A model generated the notes under the pieces. That model was not told the origin of the DNA. It saw only the letters and a program-made list of their open reading frames with translations, and searched no databases. The translations under genes were made by a program, and so were the position numbers. This document shows, one piece after another, positions 1 to 7,850 of a DNA stretch of 64,000 nt (position 1 is the stretch's first letter; each line of letters opens with the position of its first letter). Source of the DNA: Allobosea sp. CRIB-10. Lineage in GTDB: Bacteria > Pseudomonadota > Alphaproteobacteria > Rhizobiales > Beijerinckiaceae. Where the stretch lies: positions 46,010-110,009 of the forward strand of contig NZ_FOKP01000023.1 of NCBI RefSeq assembly GCF_900112185.1, read 5' to 3'.

Positions 1-144
1 GCGCTGATCCTCGCCACCGCGATCCTGGTCAGCTGGTTCAAGCGCGCGCCCTGGGCCGGCCCGGAGCGAAAGCCCGTGGCGGAACGCCAGGAGGACCCCA
101 CGCCCGACGCCACCCTGCCTACACGGGTCCGTGAAGCGAGTTGA
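1..144 (+). CDS. C-terminal end of a membrane protein (truncated by window edge)
   Basis: An open frame runs from base 1 and stops with TGA at 142-144, giving 47 residues. It begins inside a hydrophobic segment (ALILATAILVSW) followed by a charged, proline-rich cytoplasmic-looking tail ending in VREAS. This is the pattern of the last membrane helix and tail of an integral membrane protein, possibly a transporter. Too little remains to name the family. Confidence 0.55.
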   Translation, partial: ALILATAILVSWFKRAPWAGPERKPVAERQEDPTPDATLPTRVREAS

Positions 145-213
145 ACGCCGCTTGATCGACCTGTTGCGAACTCCCTGAAAAGCGCCCTTCCCGGCGCGGC
201 ACCGGAGCAGCCC

Positions 214-1620
214 ATGTCCTACGCCACGCATCACGACCTGTCCGGCGACCGCATCACCGTGGCGAACGACGCCGCGCGCCTTGCCTGGAACGACACGCTC
301 GAAGCGCTGCTCGCCCATGCCGCCGCGACGCCCGATCATCTCGCCCGCACCCTCGCCGCCGATCCCGATTTCGCTTTGGCCCATGCCGCCAAGGGTCTGA
401 TGCTGCTCTCGCTGGCGCGCGGCGAGCTGCTCGCTCCGGCCCGCGACTGCCTCGCCAAGGCGCGGGCAGCGGCGCATCTGCGGCCGATCACACGGCGCGA
501 GACCATGGTCGTCGAGGCGCTGGCGCTCTGGCTCGACGACGCGCCGCGCCGGGCGGCCGAGCGGCTGGAGGCGATCCTCCTTGCCCATCCCTTCGACGTG
601 CTGGCCCTCAAGCTCTCGCACGGCATCCGCTTCATGCTCGGCGACCAGGCGCAGATGCTGTCGACCCTGCGCCGCGTCGCGCCCGGCTTCGGCGAGCATC
701 ATCCGCTCGCCGGCTACGTCCATGGCTGCCACGCCTTCGCGCTCGAGGAACAGGGCTTCTATGCCGACGCCGAGCGCGCCGGCCGCCGCGCCGTGAGCTT
801 GAGCCCGCGCGACGCCTGGGGTCGCCATGCCGTCGCCCATGTGCTGGAGATGACCGGTCGGGCCGACGAGGGCATCGCCTGGCTCGGCGACGGCCGCAAC
901 TGGGCCCACGCCAACAACCTGCGCTTCCATATTTTTTGGCATCTCGCGCTATTCCGGCTGGAGCGCGGCGAGACCGGCGAGGTCCTGCGGCTTTACGACG
1001 AGGAGATCCGGGCCGAGTCGACCGACGATTATCGCGACATCGCCAACGGCGCCTCGCTGCTGGCCCGGCTCGAATTCGCCGGCATCGATGTCGGCGAGCG
1101 CTGGGAGGAGCTCGCCGCCAGGGCGGAAGGCCGCGTCCATGACGGCTGCCTCGTCTTCGCCGACCTGCATTATGCGCTGTCATTGCTCGGCGCCGGCCAG
1201 ACCGACGGCGCAGAGGCTATCGCCCGCGGCCTGATCGCCGATGCAAAAACTCATCATAGCGGCGAGCGGCGCGATGCCGCCCGCACCGGCGCGCTCGCCG
1301 CCTTCGGACTGATCGCCTTCCACGAGCGCGACTATGGCGAGGCCGCCCGCCTGCTCGGGGCCGCGCGCCCCGGCCTGCTCACTGTCGGCGGCAGCCATGC
1401 CCAGCGCGACCTGTTCGAGCAGGCCTATGCCGAGAGCCTGATCCGCTCCGGCAATCACGACCGGGCCGCGATCGTCCTGCTCGAGCGCCTGGCCCGGCGC
1501 CAGGGTCACAACCGTTTCGCCAGCCGCCGGCTCGAAAAGCTCGGGCGGCTCGGAAAGACCGCGAGCGGTCTCGTCGCCGCGCTCGCCGTCGCCTCCACCC
1601 CGCTCGCCATCGCCCACTGA
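214..1620 (+). CDS. TPR-repeat protein of the TTC38 type
   Basis: The 468-residue protein is almost wholly helical, with repeated paired-helix patterns rich in Ala, Leu and Gly that suit tetratricopeptide repeats. The layout (GHHPLAGY-like linker, YVHGCHAFALEEQG and AWGRHAVAHVLEMTGR blocks, then WHLALFRLERGE) resembles the tetratricopeptide repeat protein 38 family, which is about this length in bacteria. TPR proteins of this group are cytoplasmic scaffolds without a known catalytic role. No signal peptide is visible. It stops 19 bases before the next gene, so it may lead a small operon with the membrane protein and the YHS protein. Function unknown. Confidence 0.8.
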   Translation: MSYATHHDLSGDRITVANDAARLAWNDTLEALLAHAAATPDHLARTLAADPDFALAHAAKGLMLLSLARGELLAPARDCLAKARAAAHLRPITRRETMVVEALALWLDDAPRRAAERLEAILLAHPFDVLALKLSHGIRFMLGDQAQMLSTLRRVAPGFGEHHPLAGYVHGCHAFALEEQGFYADAERAGRRAVSLSPRDAWGRHAVAHVLEMTGRADEGIAWLGDGRNWAHANNLRFHIFWHLALFRLERGETGEVLRLYDEEIRAESTDDYRDIANGASLLARLEFAGIDVGERWEELAARAEGRVHDGCLVFADLHYALSLLGAGQTDGAEAIARGLIADAKTHHSGERRDAARTGALAAFGLIAFHERDYGEAARLLGAARPGLLTVGGSHAQRDLFEQAYAESLIRSGNHDRAAIVLLERLARRQGHNRFASRRLEKLGRLGKTASGLVAALAVASTPLAIAH

Positions 1621-1639
1621 TCCCACGGAAAGGACCGCC

Positions 1640-2125
1640 ATGACCACCGCGACCATGACCAGGGGCTTCGCGCTGCCCTCGGCTCGCATCGTGATCAATC
1701 TCGCGATCGGCGGCTTCGCCGGCCTCGGCTTCTGGGAGCTGTTCTCCGCCGTCCCGACTGCCTGGTTCGCCGAATATCCGCTGGAGCCGCCGGAGCTGGT
1801 GAAGTCGCTGTTCGCCCATCAGCTCGGCATCACCCTCTCGACGCCGACCGCCAAGCTGCTGCATTTCGTCACCGGCTTCCTGTTCTATCCGCTCGGCTAC
1901 TGGCTGCTGACGCGCTGGGTGAAGAGCTTCGGCATGCCCGCCGACGGCTGGATCTGGGGCGTGATCACCTATTTCATCGCGCTCGCCTTCTTCGCTCCGC
2001 TCGCCGGCCAGCATTTCCTGCTGCACGACGTGCCGCGCCTCTCGCTGATGAGTCTCGTCGGCCATGCGATCTATGGCTGGCTCGCGGCCTATGTCTTCGA
2101 AGCGCTCGAAGCGCGCCGGTCCTGA
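1640..2125 (+). CDS. Small integral membrane protein, unknown function
   Basis: The 161-residue protein has about four hydrophobic segments: near residues 18-38 (IVINLAIGGFAGLGFWELF), 70-88, 103-123 and 134-152. There are no cysteines or obvious catalytic motifs. It is preceded by a GGAAAGGA ribosome-binding site a few bases before the ATG and lies between the TPR protein and the YHS-domain protein, all on the same strand with gaps under 20 bases. I do not recognise the family. The neighbours suggest co-expression with the YHS protein but give no function. Confidence 0.75.
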   Translation: MTTATMTRGFALPSARIVINLAIGGFAGLGFWELFSAVPTAWFAEYPLEPPELVKSLFAHQLGITLSTPTAKLLHFVTGFLFYPLGYWLLTRWVKSFGMPADGWIWGVITYFIALAFFAPLAGQHFLLHDVPRLSLMSLVGHAIYGWLAAYVFEALEARRS

Positions 2126-2142
2126 ACGCGGAGGGCAAGACG

Positions 2143-2622
2143 ATGCTCGACAGACGCAGCTTCATCCATCTGGCAGCAGTGGTGTTCGTCCCCGGCCTCG
2201 TTGGAGCGGAGGCATGGTCGGACGCGCCCCGCCCGGCCAACACGCTCGGCTCGACCGAGGAACTCGCGATCCGCGGCTACGACCCCGTCGCCTATTTCCG
2301 CGACGGCGGTCCGCGCCTCGGCAAACCGGAATTTTCGGTGCGGCATGGCGGCGCCATCTGGCGCTTCGCCAGCGCAGAACACAAGGCGCTGTTCGAGGCT
2401 GAGCCGAAGCGCTATTTGCCGGCCTATGGCGGCTTTTGCGCCTATGGCACATCGCGCGGCTATCTCGTCAAGATCGAGCCAGAGGCCTGGTCGATCGTCG
2501 ACGGCAAGCTCTACCTCAACTACGACCTCGGCGTGCGCGAGACCTGGGTACGTCGCACGAAGACCTATATCGCCCGCGCCGACGCCACCTGGCCCAGCCT
2601 TACCGCCAAGGACATCCGCTAG
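2143..2622 (+). CDS. YHS domain-containing exported protein
   Basis: The 159-residue protein begins with a Tat-like leader (LDRRSFIHLAAVVFVPGLVG) and then a YHS domain: IRGYDPVAYF, FRFAS-type WRFASAEHKALFEAEP, and the hallmark YGGFCAYG...VDGKLYLNYD. YHS proteins of this type are small periplasmic proteins, often next to redox or metal-stress genes; some bind metals or heme, but the role of this subgroup is unsettled. It has one Cys in the GFCAYG motif. It follows the small membrane protein by 17 bases, suggesting one operon. Confidence 0.85.
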   Translation: MLDRRSFIHLAAVVFVPGLVGAEAWSDAPRPANTLGSTEELAIRGYDPVAYFRDGGPRLGKPEFSVRHGGAIWRFASAEHKALFEAEPKRYLPAYGGFCAYGTSRGYLVKIEPEAWSIVDGKLYLNYDLGVRETWVRRTKTYIARADATWPSLTAKDIR

Positions 2623-2647
2623 CCGAGTTCCCGCGGAACCATCACCG

Positions 2648-2749
2648 TCATCCTGGGCGAGCGAAGCTCGTCCCGGGATCCATCGTAGAGCTCCGGAACC
2701 CTACGATGGCTCCCGGAGCTGCGCGGCTGAACCCGCTTGTCCAGGATGA
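2648..2749. repeat. Imperfect palindromic intergenic element
   Basis: After the YHS gene the sequence holds nested inverted repeats. The outer arms are TCATCCTGG at 2648-2656 and CCAGGATGA at 2741-2749. The inner arms CCGGGATCCATCGTAG at 2673-2688 pair, with mismatches, with CTACGATGGCTCCCGG at 2701-2716. A similar CGGGATCCAT...ATGGCTCCCGG palindrome recurs at 44974-45030. It could act as a transcript-end hairpin, but it looks like a member of a dispersed repeat family. Confidence 0.65.
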
Positions 2750-2781
2750 AGACAGGGTTCCGAGGAATGTCCGCGCACTCT

Positions 2782-2884
2782 AGAGCATTTCCGCAATTCT
2801 TCGAATCGCGAAATTGCTCTAGGCCCTTGTTTTATCGCATTTTCTTCACGCGAACCGGTGTCCACTTCGCTCGAAAATGCTCTA
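2782..2884. repeat. Dispersed CTAGAGCATTTT-type repeat, copy 1
   Basis: About 100 bases, starting AGAGCATTTCCGCAATTC and ending with the reverse-oriented AAAATGCTCTAG. A second copy lies at 27475-27578 in the opposite orientation and shares long blocks, including TTTTATCGCATTTTCTTC followed by ACGCGAACCGGTG. The terminal CTA at 2882-2884 is the TAG stop of the minus-strand class II aldolase gene, so the repeat abuts and supplies that gene's stop. Confidence 0.85.
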
Positions 2885-3568
2885 GGTCCTCTCCGACGCC
2901 AGATAGGCCCACATCCGCTCGAGGATGGCGCCGGACCAGGTCGCGCGCTGTGCTGCCTCGGCTTCGCCGAGAACCACTCCGGCCTCGGCGATGCCGGCGG
3001 CCCGGGCCTCGAACTCGACCCGCGCCGCGTCCTCCAGATACCAGGTCAGGACGACGGCCTCTTCCAGGCTGGCGCCGGCGGTGACCGCGCCGTTGCCGCG
3101 CATGACGATGGCGCGCGCCTTGCCCATCTGCTCGGCGAGGGCGGCCGCCTGCTCGTCATTGCGCAGCAATTGCGGATCGTCCCAGAGCGGCGGCTGCGGC
3201 GCGAAATAGCTGCCGAAGCCGTGCCGTGGCTTTGGCGTGATCCGGGCCGTGCCGAGCGTCATCACCCTCGGAGGCATCGAGCGCACGACGCCGCCGACTT
3301 GCGGCCGCCGGCGATAAATCTCGCGATGGATGCGGACCTCGCCGAGCACGCCGTCAGGTAACGGCCCATCAAGCGGGACGACGCTGCAGACATCCTCATC
3401 CGCGACAAGGCCGAGCGGCTTTGCCGGCGAGACCAGGAAATGGCCCGCGTCGAGACGCATGGAGCAATGGCCATAGGCATGGACGAGGCCATGGCGCGCC
3501 AGCGCGCGCCCGGCCTGCCGAACCAGATCCTCCTGGGCGGCGCTCGGCCGCGAAGACGAACCGCTCAC
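2882..3568 (-). CDS. Class II aldolase/adducin-family protein, decarboxylase candidate lacking the metal ligands
   Basis: GTG start at 3568 overlaps the upstream TGA (GTGA), giving 228 residues, normal for the family. The fold is recognisable from HGLVHAYGHCSMRL, FLVSPAKPLG, GEVRIHREIYRRRP and RGNGAVTAGASLEEAV. The catalytic acid aligned with Glu73 of E. coli fuculose aldolase is kept (E77), but the three zinc ligands His92, His94 and His155 are replaced by R96, M98 and N159 at exactly matching spacing. The GHCSMR motif resembles aromatic-pathway decarboxylases of this family (CmtD/PhtC type) rather than sugar aldolases. Its position as last gene after two extradiol-dioxygenase-like genes supports a role in decarboxylating a carboxylated catechol or its cleavage product. 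That role is inference. Confidence 0.75.
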   Translation of the reverse strand: MSGSSSRPSAAQEDLVRQAGRALARHGLVHAYGHCSMRLDAGHFLVSPAKPLGLVADEDVCSVVPLDGPLPDGVLGEVRIHREIYRRRPQVGGVVRSMPPRVMTLGTARITPKPRHGFGSYFAPQPPLWDDPQLLRNDEQAAALAEQMGKARAIVMRGNGAVTAGASLEEAVVLTWYLEDAARVEFEARAAGIAEAGVVLGEAEAAQRATWSGAILERMWAYLASERT

Positions 3569-4422
3569 TTGTTGAATTCGGCGATGTTGGGCTTGGCGCC
3601 CCATTTGCAGAAGCCCTTCGGCTCGAACATGAACTGGCGCTCGCGCCAGAGCAGCTCGTCGGCGATCTCGCGCACGCCGCTGGAATATTCGAAGACCATG
3701 CCGTCCGGTCCCTCGAAATAGAGGAACTTGGCCGAGGAGGTCGGATGCCGGCCGGGGCCGAAGACCATGCGTACCTGGCGGTCCTTCAGGAACTGGTGCG
3801 AGCGCATGATGTCGTCGCCGGTCTCGACCTGGTGGTTGATGTGCTGGATGCCGGGCTTCGCCGAAGGGAAGAGCGCGATGGTGTGATGGACTTCGTCGAT
3901 GCGCAGCAGCGGCGCATCGCCGATCCGGTCGGAGACCTGGGCATTCGTGACCTTGGTCCAGAACGCCTCGTCGCGGGCGAGGTCGCTGGAGCAGAGGCCT
4001 ACATGGCTGAAGCCGGTGATGCCGGCATCGCGGGCGCCGTGATAGCGCCGGCCGCTATAACCCGGCCGCCAGGCGAGCTCGATCGGATTGCCGGTCGGGT
4101 CGCGGAAGGCGATGAAGTCGTGGACCTTGCGCAGCGCCGCCTCGGACGCTGTGCCACGCCGGACCGGATGGCCGAGCGCTTCGAGCTGCGCCGCGGCTTC
4201 GTCGAGATGGAATTGTTCCTCGACCTCGAAACAAACGACCTGGTCGCCCGGATCGCCCTCGAAATAGCAGAGCGTGTGCTCGCGCTCGTCCGACTTGAAA
4301 TAGACCGAGCCCTTGGCGCGTTCGGCGACGTCGAGGCCGAGATATTCGGTGGCGAAATGGGTCGCGCCTTCGAGATCGCGGGTCCCGAGCCGGACATAGG
4401 AGACATCGGCAAGCTTGATCAT
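3565..4422 (-). CDS. VOC-family type I extradiol ring-cleavage dioxygenase (catalytically complete)
   Basis: The 285-residue protein has the two-domain vicinal-oxygen-chelate layout of 2,3-dihydroxybiphenyl 1,2-dioxygenase (BphC) and CmtC-type enzymes. The Fe(II) ligands are visible in the second domain: H140 (GFSHVGL), H194 (GIQHINH) and E245 (GMVFEYSSG). Second-sphere H179/H180 (VHHTIALFP) and Y235 (FLYFEG) match BphC His195 and Tyr250 by spacing. It should open an aromatic catechol ring with O2, in the cytoplasm. The gene lies 41 bases after its paralogue and overlaps the downstream class II aldolase-like gene by 4 nt. The exact catechol substrate is unknown. Confidence 0.88.
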   Translation of the reverse strand: MIKLADVSYVRLGTRDLEGATHFATEYLGLDVAERAKGSVYFKSDEREHTLCYFEGDPGDQVVCFEVEEQFHLDEAAAQLEALGHPVRRGTASEAALRKVHDFIAFRDPTGNPIELAWRPGYSGRRYHGARDAGITGFSHVGLCSSDLARDEAFWTKVTNAQVSDRIGDAPLLRIDEVHHTIALFPSAKPGIQHINHQVETGDDIMRSHQFLKDRQVRMVFGPGRHPTSSAKFLYFEGPDGMVFEYSSGVREIADELLWRERQFMFEPKGFCKWGAKPNIAEFNK

Positions 4423-4463
4423 GGGTCGCTCCTTGCTGCCGGTTCAAAGCCGGCGAAGACGCT

Positions 4464-5321
4464 TCACTGATATTCGGGAATCTGCGTGTCGCTGCCCCAG
4501 GCGCAGAAGGATTCCCGCTTGCGCGGGAACTGCCGGACACGGCGCGGAGCGGCGAGTCGCTCGCCCTCGGCGACATAGGAGAAGTTGACGCCGTCAGGGC
4601 CGGCAAAGCTCAGGAAGAGCTGCTGCGAGGCGGTGCGCCGGCCGGGACCATCCACGATGCGCGCCTGGGCGCCACGCAGATGGTAGGCGTTCTGCATCAC
4701 GAGATCGACGTCCTCGACGCCGAACTCGATGGCAAGGATGCCCTTCTCCTGCGAGGGATGCACGGCGATGCGGTGATGCGCCTCGTCGAAGCGGATATAG
4801 GCGGCCTCGCCGACCCAGTCGCTGACCTTGCCGCCGAGCAGCTTCGTCCAGACCTGCTGGTCGGAGGCATCCGGCGCGCCGCGCAGCGCGATGCCTTCGA
4901 GCCCGGTGATGCCGGCATCGCGCGGGCCATGATAGCGCCAGCCCGATTCCAGCGGCCTGACGACAAGCTCGATGTCGTAGCCGGCTGCCATCCGGAAAGA
5001 GACGAACTGCCGGACTTTTCTGATCGCGCAGGCCTCGGCGTCACCGCGCGTGGTGGCGAAGCCGGCGCCCTGCAGCACCGTCTCGGCATGAGCCAGCGCA
5101 TCGGGATCGCGCAGCTCGAAGCCGATCGCCTGGCCGGCACCCGGCCCGTCGACATAGACCAGCGTGTGGTCGCGATAATCGGAGCGGAAATAGGCGGATG
5201 TGTCGGTTCGGTCGACGAGCTGAAGGCCGAGGATGCGCGAGGCGAAGTCGGCGGCGCCCTTCAGGTCGGCCGTGCCGAGCCGGACATAGCGCAATTGCTC
5301 GATGGTGATCGCGTCGCTCAT
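4464..5321 (-). CDS. VOC-family extradiol dioxygenase paralogue with all metal ligands lost (putative pseudoenzyme subunit)
   Basis: Also 285 residues, and alignable by eye along its length with the next gene (RYVRLGTADLKGA vs YVRLGTRDLEGA; YHGPRDAGITG vs YHGARDAGITG; CAWGSDTQIPEYQ vs CKWGAKPNIAEFNK). The iron ligands are replaced: H to G143, H to A197, E to S248, and the catalytic Tyr to S238, while H182/H183 remain. The frame is intact, so this is not a decayed gene. It cannot bind iron in the usual way. It may be a structural or regulatory partner of the competent paralogue, or bind ligand only. ATG at 5321 overlaps the livF stop by 4 nt. Confidence 0.85.
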   Translation of the reverse strand: MSDAITIEQLRYVRLGTADLKGAADFASRILGLQLVDRTDTSAYFRSDYRDHTLVYVDGPGAGQAIGFELRDPDALAHAETVLQGAGFATTRGDAEACAIRKVRQFVSFRMAAGYDIELVVRPLESGWRYHGPRDAGITGLEGIALRGAPDASDQQVWTKLLGGKVSDWVGEAAYIRFDEAHHRIAVHPSQEKGILAIEFGVEDVDLVMQNAYHLRGAQARIVDGPGRRTASQQLFLSFAGPDGVNFSYVAEGERLAAPRRVRQFPRKRESFCAWGSDTQIPEYQ

Positions 5322-6067
5322 AGCCCGAGATGCTCTTTCTGGAGGGCCTTGTCGGCCAGCAATGTCGCAGATGGCCCGTCGAAGACGACGCGGCCATGGT
5401 CGAGGACCAGTGCCCGCTCGGCCAGCTTCAGCGCCATGGCGAGGTTCTGCTCGGCGATGAGCAAGGTGTAGCCCTCGCCGCGCAGACGCCCGACCGCGCC
5501 GATGATGACCTCTTCGATCGCCCGTGGCGAGAGGCCCTCGCTCGGCTCGTCGAGCACGATCAGGTCGGCCTGCGTCAGCAATGCCCGTGCGATCGCAAGC
5601 AATTGCCGCTCACCGCCGCTGAGCGCGCCGCTGGAGAAGGAGCGCCTTTCTGCAAGGCGCGGGAAATCCTCGTAGATGCGCTCCTTGACCCAGCGCCGGT
5701 TCGGCTGCTTGCGCGACCACAGCGCCGCCATGGTCAGGTTCTCGTCGACGGTGAGGTTGGCGTAGACGCCGCGCCCCTGCGGCACCAGGGCGACGCCGAG
5801 CCGGGCGATGCGGTGCCCCGGCCAGCCGGCGACCTCCTGGCCCTTGATCGCGATGCGGCCGGAGACCTGCGGTTCCAGCCCGAACAGGGCCGAGCAGAGC
5901 GTGCTCTTGCCGGCGCCGTTGCGGCCGAGCAGCGCCACGGCCTCGCCCTGCGCCAGCGCGAAGTCGACGCCGTGCAGGACGCGCACACCGTCATAGCCGG
6001 CATCCAGCCCGGCGACCTCGAGATAGGTAGCGGGGGCAACCTGTTGCTGTGCCTGAACCGACATCAT
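5318..6067 (-). CDS. livF: Branched-chain-type ABC importer ATPase LivF
   Basis: The 249-residue ATPase has Walker A LLGRNGAGKSTL, signature LSGGERQLLAIARAL and Walker B LIVLDEPSEGLSP, followed by an H-loop equivalent in LLIAEQNL, the form typical of LivF. It powers uptake by the LivHM channel at the inner membrane. It overlaps livG upstream and the VOC paralogue downstream by 4 nt each, so it is translationally coupled within the catabolic operon. The context suggests the transporter brings in the aromatic substrate rather than amino acids; Liv-type importers for aromatic acids are well known. Confidence 0.92.
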   Translation of the reverse strand: MMSVQAQQQVAPATYLEVAGLDAGYDGVRVLHGVDFALAQGEAVALLGRNGAGKSTLCSALFGLEPQVSGRIAIKGQEVAGWPGHRIARLGVALVPQGRGVYANLTVDENLTMAALWSRKQPNRRWVKERIYEDFPRLAERRSFSSGALSGGERQLLAIARALLTQADLIVLDEPSEGLSPRAIEEVIIGAVGRLRGEGYTLLIAEQNLAMALKLAERALVLDHGRVVFDGPSATLLADKALQKEHLGL

Positions 6068-6834
6068 GCGGCCTCCCCGAGTGAGGCGCCGAGATAGGCG
6101 GCCTGTGCACCCTCATGCGCCTTGATCGCGTCCGGCGTGTCGCAGGCGATCAACCGGCCGAGATCGAGCACGGCGACGCGGTCGCAGACGCCGAAGACGA
6201 TATCGAGGTCATGGGCGATCAGAATGGTCGAGAGGTCCTCGCCGAGCGTGCGCACGACCTCGATCAGATGCTCCCCCTCGGCGCGGGAGAGACCCGCCGT
6301 GGGCTCGTCGAGCAGGAGCACGCGCGGGCGCATCGCCAGCGAGACCAGCACGTCGACGATGCGTTGCTCGCCATAGGACAGGCCTGCGACCGCCAACTCG
6401 GCCCGATCGCGCAATTGAGCGCGTGTCAGCAACTCATCAGCCGCCTCGTCCGCTGCCGCGACCGCCTTGCGGCTGCCGAACCACCCATAACCCTCGCCGC
6501 TCCGCGAGCGCGCCGCCAAAGCGAGGTTCTCGCGAACGCTGAGCTCAGGGAAAGCCATGCTCTTCTGGAAGGTGCGCACGAGGCCGGCGCGGACCCGAAC
6601 GTCGGGCTTTGCCCTGGTGATGTCCTCGCCGGCGAAGGCGACGCGCCCCTGATCGGGGATCAGGAAGCCGGTGACGATGTTGAACAGGGTCGTCTTGCCG
6701 GCGCCGTTCGGGCCGATCAGGCCGAGGCATTCGCCCTGGCCGAGCGTGACCGAGACATCGCTCAGCACCTTCAGCCCGCCGAAGGACTTGGCGACGCCCT
6801 CGATCGCGAGAGCGGGAACGGCGTTCGCGCTCAT
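6064..6834 (-). CDS. livG: Branched-chain-type ABC importer ATPase LivG
   Basis: The 256-residue ATPase shows Walker A LIGPNGAGKTTLFNIVTG, the LivG-type signature LSYGEQRIVDV and Walker B VLLLDEPTAGLS, then an H-loop in LIAHDLDIVFGVCDRV. LivG pairs with LivF as the nucleotide-binding half of the importer. ATGA overlaps join it to livM before and livF after, so expression is coupled. The QGRVAFAGEDITRAKPDVRVRAG-type insertion is normal for the family. Confidence 0.92.
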   Translation of the reverse strand: MSANAVPALAIEGVAKSFGGLKVLSDVSVTLGQGECLGLIGPNGAGKTTLFNIVTGFLIPDQGRVAFAGEDITRAKPDVRVRAGLVRTFQKSMAFPELSVRENLALAARSRSGEGYGWFGSRKAVAAADEAADELLTRAQLRDRAELAVAGLSYGEQRIVDVLVSLAMRPRVLLLDEPTAGLSRAEGEHLIEVVRTLGEDLSTILIAHDLDIVFGVCDRVAVLDLGRLIACDTPDAIKAHEGAQAAYLGASLGEAA

Positions 6835-7850
6835 GACCGGCCCTCCGCATCCTTGCGCCGTCCGAAGGCGGCCTTCAGCCCGGCGACGACGCCCTTCGGC
6901 ATGATCATCACGGTCAGCACGAAGACGAGGCCGACGACCAGCTGCCAGCGATCAGTGTAGGACGAGACATAGGTCTGGATGCCCAGATAGATCGCCGAGC
7001 CGATGAAGGCGCCATAGAGCGAGCCGACGCCGCCGATCACCAGCATGATGATCATCATCGCCGACATCGTCCAATGCACGGCATTGGGGCCGACATACTG
7101 GTTGACGAAGGGATAGAGCGCCCCGGCCGCGCCGGCGATGGCGCCGGAGGCGAGCAGCGCCATCAGGCGGATACGCGGGATCGAATAGCCGAGTGCGCTC
7201 ATCCGGAGCTGCCGCTCGCGCGTGCCGAGCAAGGCCCGGCCGATCGGCGCGGTGACGAAGGAGCGAGCGGCGAGATAGGCGGCGAGCGCCAGCACGAGCG
7301 CGGCGAGATAGAGCGCGACACCGTTGTTGAGCGGGACCGTGGCGAAGCCGGTGTGCAGGGTCAGCACCGGAAAGCCGCGCAGACCGTCGGCGCCGCCGGT
7401 GACCTCGCGCCAGTGGAACACCACCTCCCAGACGATCTGGCCGACGATCAGGCTGAGGATCAGGAAGAACAGGGCGATGGTGCGCATCACCACGACGCCC
7501 ATCAGCAGCGCCGCCGCCATGCCCGTGGCGATGCCGACCGCCAGCATCACCACGATGTCGGCGCCGAGCGTCTGAGCGGCGATCGCGGCGGCATAGGCCG
7601 CGCCGCCGAAGAAGACGGCATGGCCGAGCGAGACCAGCCCGCCGAAGCCGACCAGCAAATCGAGGCTGAGCACGGCGGTGCCGATGATCAGGATCTCCGC
7701 CAGGAAGCGCAGCTGGTAGTCACCGGCGAACAGCAGGGGGATCGCGGCGGCGAGCGCAAGCAGCGCAGCCTTCGCGGCCACCGGCAGGCTGCGCCGCTCA
7801 CTGGCGGGGCGCGCTTCCGCGCGGCCGGTCCCGTCGGCGATCGAGCTCAT
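6831..7850 (-). CDS. livM: Branched-chain-type ABC importer permease LivM
   Basis: Start ATG at 7850 overlaps the livH stop (ATGA), giving 339 residues with about nine to ten hydrophobic segments. Typical LivM blocks are present: LSLDLLVGFGGLVSLGHAVFFG, ALGYSIPRIRLMALLASGAIAG and VIGGVGSLYGAFIGSA. It forms the inner-membrane channel with LivH. A longer upstream frame exists but would run antisense-like through livH, so the overlapping start is preferred. Confidence 0.9.
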   Translation of the reverse strand: MSSIADGTGRAEARPASERRSLPVAAKAALLALAAAIPLLFAGDYQLRFLAEILIIGTAVLSLDLLVGFGGLVSLGHAVFFGGAAYAAAIAAQTLGADIVVMLAVGIATGMAAALLMGVVVMRTIALFFLILSLIVGQIVWEVVFHWREVTGGADGLRGFPVLTLHTGFATVPLNNGVALYLAALVLALAAYLAARSFVTAPIGRALLGTRERQLRMSALGYSIPRIRLMALLASGAIAGAAGALYPFVNQYVGPNAVHWTMSAMMIIMLVIGGVGSLYGAFIGSAIYLGIQTYVSSYTDRWQLVVGLVFVLTVMIMPKGVVAGLKAAFGRRKDAEGRS

